Positions 24,130 to 26,165 of a DNA stretch of 26,165 nt are shown in pieces. Each line of letters opens with the position of its first letter. Within the stretch, counting starts at the first letter, position 1. Made by a program: the position numbers and the translations under genes. The notes under the pieces are model-generated. The model ran no database searches and was not told the DNA's origin. It worked only from the letters and a program-made list of their open reading frames with translations. This DNA is from an uncultured Atopobiaceae bacterium (GTDB lineage Bacteria; Actinomycetota; Coriobacteriia; Coriobacteriales; Atopobiaceae): contig CALUJT010000004.1 of NCBI GenBank assembly GCA_944321005.1, positions 1 through 26,165 on the forward strand, read 5' to 3'.

Positions 24130-25301
24130 GGGGCTCCGGGGGCGGAGAGCCGCTCCGTCACGCGGCGCGCCACGCCCGCCGCGGCTGCGCTCGCGCCGCG
24201 GACCACTGCCTCGCGGGTCGCCGCGGCGCCGGCTCCGAGAAGCTCGCCCACGAGCCCCCACATCATGTCGTACGTGCGCGAGTCCACGTCCCGCAGCGCC
24301 GCGAGCACCTTCTGCGCGGACGAGGCGCTCGAGAAGAGGTCCTCGAACGTCTCCGCTCCGCCGGCGGCCAGGGCGTCGAAGAGCTCGTCGGTGAGCCGTC
24401 TGCGGTCGTCCGGCGCGAGCCTGCCGAGCCACGTCGCGAAGGCGCGGACCACGACCAGGCACTCCGGGTCCGTCGCCTCCGCCTCCCGAAAGCCCGCGGG
24501 GCCCACCTGCCAGGTGAGCGGGTCGTGCTGCAGAGAGCGCGCGGCGGAGCTGCGCACCACCGTGCAGGGGGCGTCGTCGGAGAAGAGCCTCCCCACCACG
24601 CTGTAGGCGGGGACTATGCGCACGTAGCGCTCCCCCATCACGTCATGGCAGCTCACCGGCAGGACGGAGCGGTCCATGCCCGGGCCATCGTTGCTGTAGA
24701 CGCGCTCGATCGCGCCCGCCAGGGCAACGGGGGCGCACGCCGCGGCGTACGCGGCGAGGTTGCCGCCCTTGGAGTGGCCGCCCACGCGCACGCGGCGGCC
24801 TTTGGCGTCGGCGCGGGCGAGCTCGTCGGCGAGGTAGCGGGCGGCGGCGCGCTGCGCCTGCGTGACGGCGAAGCTCAGGACGAAGTTCTCGCGCCACCCA
24901 ACGAGCGTGGTGTCGGTCCCGCGGAAGGCGACGTACGTCTCGCCGCCTGGCAGGTCCGCCGTCACGGCGGAGAACTGCATGACGCGCTCGTCGTCGCGAA
25001 CGTCCACGTAGTCGCGCAGGACGGCGTCCCCCAGCCGGGCCGAGCCCCCGAGCGCCACGACGAAGCGCTCGTCAATCGTGGCGAGCGAGCGCACGCGAGA
25101 GCCGAGGTCTCCCCCGGCGCGCGCGAGGAGCTCGCCGCACGCGTCCGTGACGCGAACGCCGCGCTCGCCCGGGCCACCCACGATTCCCGTGAGGTCGAGG
25201 TAGGAGAGCGTCGCGAGCACGAGGTTGTCCACGTCGTTGAACGGCCTCTCGTCGAGCGTGACGTCGCCCCTCAGCTCCAGGTAGTCCCTGATGTCAGCCA
25301 C
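24126..25301 (-). CDS. DUF2974 (Mbeg1-like) alpha/beta hydrolase
   Basis: A 391-residue protein of the DUF2974 family, which is lipase-like. The N-terminal VADIRDYLELRGDVTLDERPFNDVDNLVLATLSYLD is the usual start of the family. ETYVAFRGTD (121-130) is the oxyanion-region strand, and VGGHSKGGNLAAYAA carries the nucleophile elbow with Ser177. SNDGPGMDRSVL and the VGRLFSDDAPCTVVRS stretch follow as in the family. No signal peptide or membrane helix is seen, so it is probably cytoplasmic. The substrate is unknown. The GTG at 25301 is the chosen start because the conserved sequence begins there; the ribosome site is weak (AAGGGCGG). An ATG frame from 25406 would add 35 residues read from a repeat-rich intergenic stretch and is not believed. 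Confidence 0.85.
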   Translation of the reverse strand: MADIRDYLELRGDVTLDERPFNDVDNLVLATLSYLDLTGIVGGPGERGVRVTDACGELLARAGGDLGSRVRSLATIDERFVVALGGSARLGDAVLRDYVDVRDDERVMQFSAVTADLPGGETYVAFRGTDTTLVGWRENFVLSFAVTQAQRAAARYLADELARADAKGRRVRVGGHSKGGNLAAYAAACAPVALAGAIERVYSNDGPGMDRSVLPVSCHDVMGERYVRIVPAYSVVGRLFSDDAPCTVVRSSAARSLQHDPLTWQVGPAGFREAEATDPECLVVVRAFATWLGRLAPDDRRRLTDELFDALAAGGAETFEDLFSSASSAQKVLAALRDVDSRTYDMMWGLVGELLGAGAAATREAVVRGASAAAAGVARRVTERLSAPGAP

Positions 25302-25460
25302 GGCAGCACCGCCCTTCTCGCCAAGATCTTCTCGACAAGCCCTCCCACGCCGCCCTGCAGCCCCGAAGCGACGGGCCCCGTCGCCAAGCAAGCTTTCTGA
25401 GCGCAACGAGCGAAGCAGCTTGCGTGCGAGAGGGCGGGGCCCACCTCGGCGATGAGGACG
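25302..25460. other. Intergenic region with two inverted repeats
   Basis: This gap between the fucO-like gene and the hydrolase gene holds GCGACGGG-C-CCCGTCGC (25368-25384, perfect 8-bp arms) and GCAAGCT...AGCTTGC (25388-25394 with 25417-25423, 22-base loop). Neither has a T-tract. One may end the fucO transcript; the pair could also be a dispersed intergenic repeat. No open frame with coding character was found in it. Confidence 0.4.
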
Positions 25461-26165
25461 CTACGCCATCACCTTACGGAAGAGCTCCACCACGGCGGCG
25501 TGGTCGGCATCGCGCGGGTTGCCCGGGAAGCAGGCGTCGGCGAGGGCGTCGTCTGCCAGCTGGTCGAGGTCGGCCTCCACGAGGCCGTCGCAGGTGGGCT
25601 TGATGTTGACGTCTGCGGAGAGCTGGCGCACCGCGGCAATGGCGGCGTCGGCGGCCTCGTCGTCGGTCATGCCGGAAGTGTCCACGCCCATGGCCACGGC
25701 GACCTCGGCGAGGCGCTCGGTCACGACGGGCTTGTTGTACTCCATGGCAACCGGAAGCAGCATGGCGCAGGCAACGCCGTGCGGGGTGTCGTAGTGGGCG
25801 GAGAGGGTGTGCGCCATGGCGTGGTCGATGCCCAGGCCCACGTTGGAGAAGCCCATTCCGGCGACGTACTGGGCAAGCGCCATGCCCTCGCGGCCGGAGC
25901 CGGGGACGCCGCTCTTTGCCTCGGCCACGGCGTCGCGCAGATGCTGGGAGATGAGCTGGATGGCCTTGTAGTGGAACATGTCGGAGAGCTCCCAGGCGCC
26001 CTGGGTGGTGTAGCCCTCGATCGCGTGGGTGAGCGCGTCCATGCCGGTGGCGGCGGTGAGGCCGGCGGGCATGGAGGCCATCATGTCGGGGTCCACCACG
26101 GCGATCTCGGGGATGTCGTTGACGTCGACGCACACGAACTTGCGGACCTTCTCGGGGTCGGTGAT
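25461..26165 (-). CDS. fucO: FucO-like iron-containing alcohol dehydrogenase (lactaldehyde reductase), 5' end missing
   Basis: The C-terminal 234 residues of a group III, iron-dependent alcohol dehydrogenase; the frame is open to the window edge, where it reads ITDPEKVRKFVCVDVNDIPE. GMDALTHAIEGY contains the metal ligands equivalent to FucO Asp196 and His200. DHAMAHTLSAHYDTPHG contains the two further ligand histidines 14 residues apart (His263 and His277 in FucO), with the catalytic His between. FucO reduces L-lactaldehyde to 1,2-propanediol with NADH during anaerobic fucose or rhamnose breakdown; relatives make ethanol or other alcohols. The stretch VVDPDMMASMPAGLTAATGMD matches FucO closely, but the substrate cannot be proven from this fragment. 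The N-terminal NAD-binding domain lies beyond the window. Confidence 0.88.
   Translation of the reverse strand: MTDPEKVRKFVCVDVNDIPEIAVVDPDMMASMPAGLTAATGMDALTHAIEGYTTQGAWELSDMFHYKAIQLISQHLRDAVAEAKSGVPGSGREGMALAQYVAGMGFSNVGLGIDHAMAHTLSAHYDTPHGVACAMLLPVAMEYNKPVVTERLAEVAVAMGVDTSGMTDDEAADAAIAAVRQLSADVNIKPTCDGLVEADLDQLADDALADACFPGNPRDADHAAVVELFRKVMA

Overview
The window is high-GC DNA with strong G/C bias at third codon positions. It is packed with cell-envelope polysaccharide genes. The gene set (dTDP-rhamnose enzymes, a GlfT2-like transferase, a RICIN-repeat L,D-transpeptidase, a GH43 protein with SLH repeats, a YerC-type regulator) fits a Gram-positive actinobacterium of the class Coriobacteriia (Olsenella/Atopobium/Collinsella relatives). 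That placement is inference from gene content; no rRNA or other marker is present.

Layout. 1-1766 (-): an ATP-grasp protein (cut by the window edge) whose start overlaps the end of a WecE/RffA-type sugar aminotransferase gene. 1885-4389 (+): a YfhO-family polytopic membrane protein, ending at a strong bidirectional hairpin. 4489-8334 (-): a 1281-residue secreted L,D-transpeptidase carrying six RICIN lectin units. 8507-10434 (-): rfbD and rfbB. 10642-11217 (+): a DJ-1/PfpI protein. 11367-15431 (+): two paralogous long GT2 transferases in tandem. 15472-17355 (-): a GlfT2-like galactofuranosyltransferase. 17520-19837 (-): gtrA, rfbA and a GtrB/CsbB-type polyprenyl-phosphate glycosyltransferase. 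19947-20150 (-): a cold-shock protein. 20317-21429 (-): another GT2. 21579-23270 (-): a secreted GH43-like glycosidase with three SLH repeats, preceded by a YerC-type regulator at 23311-23649. The last part is more ordinary: a YvlD-type four-helix membrane protein (+), a DUF2974 alpha/beta hydrolase (-) and a 5'-truncated FucO-type alcohol dehydrogenase (-).

How the genes may work together. RfbA and RfbB make dTDP-4-keto-6-deoxyglucose. This can go to L-rhamnose through RfbD (with an RfbC that is not in the window), or to a 4-amino sugar through the WecE-like enzyme. The GT2 and GlfT2-like enzymes would assemble a rhamnose and/or galactofuranose polymer. GtrB, GtrA and YfhO have the parts of a three-component system that decorates an exported glycopolymer with a side-chain sugar outside the membrane. 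The lectin L,D-transpeptidase and the SLH-anchored glycosidase are candidate extracellular enzymes that bind, crosslink or trim that wall. No polymerase, flippase (Wzx) or ABC exporter for the main chain lies in the window, so the locus probably continues beyond it.

Eight hairpins cut the cluster into short transcription units, so it is not one long operon. Two of the units share a near-identical promoter-like block. After assigning genes, no gene-free stretch exceeds about 210 bases. I see no tRNA, rRNA, CRISPR array or insertion sequence.
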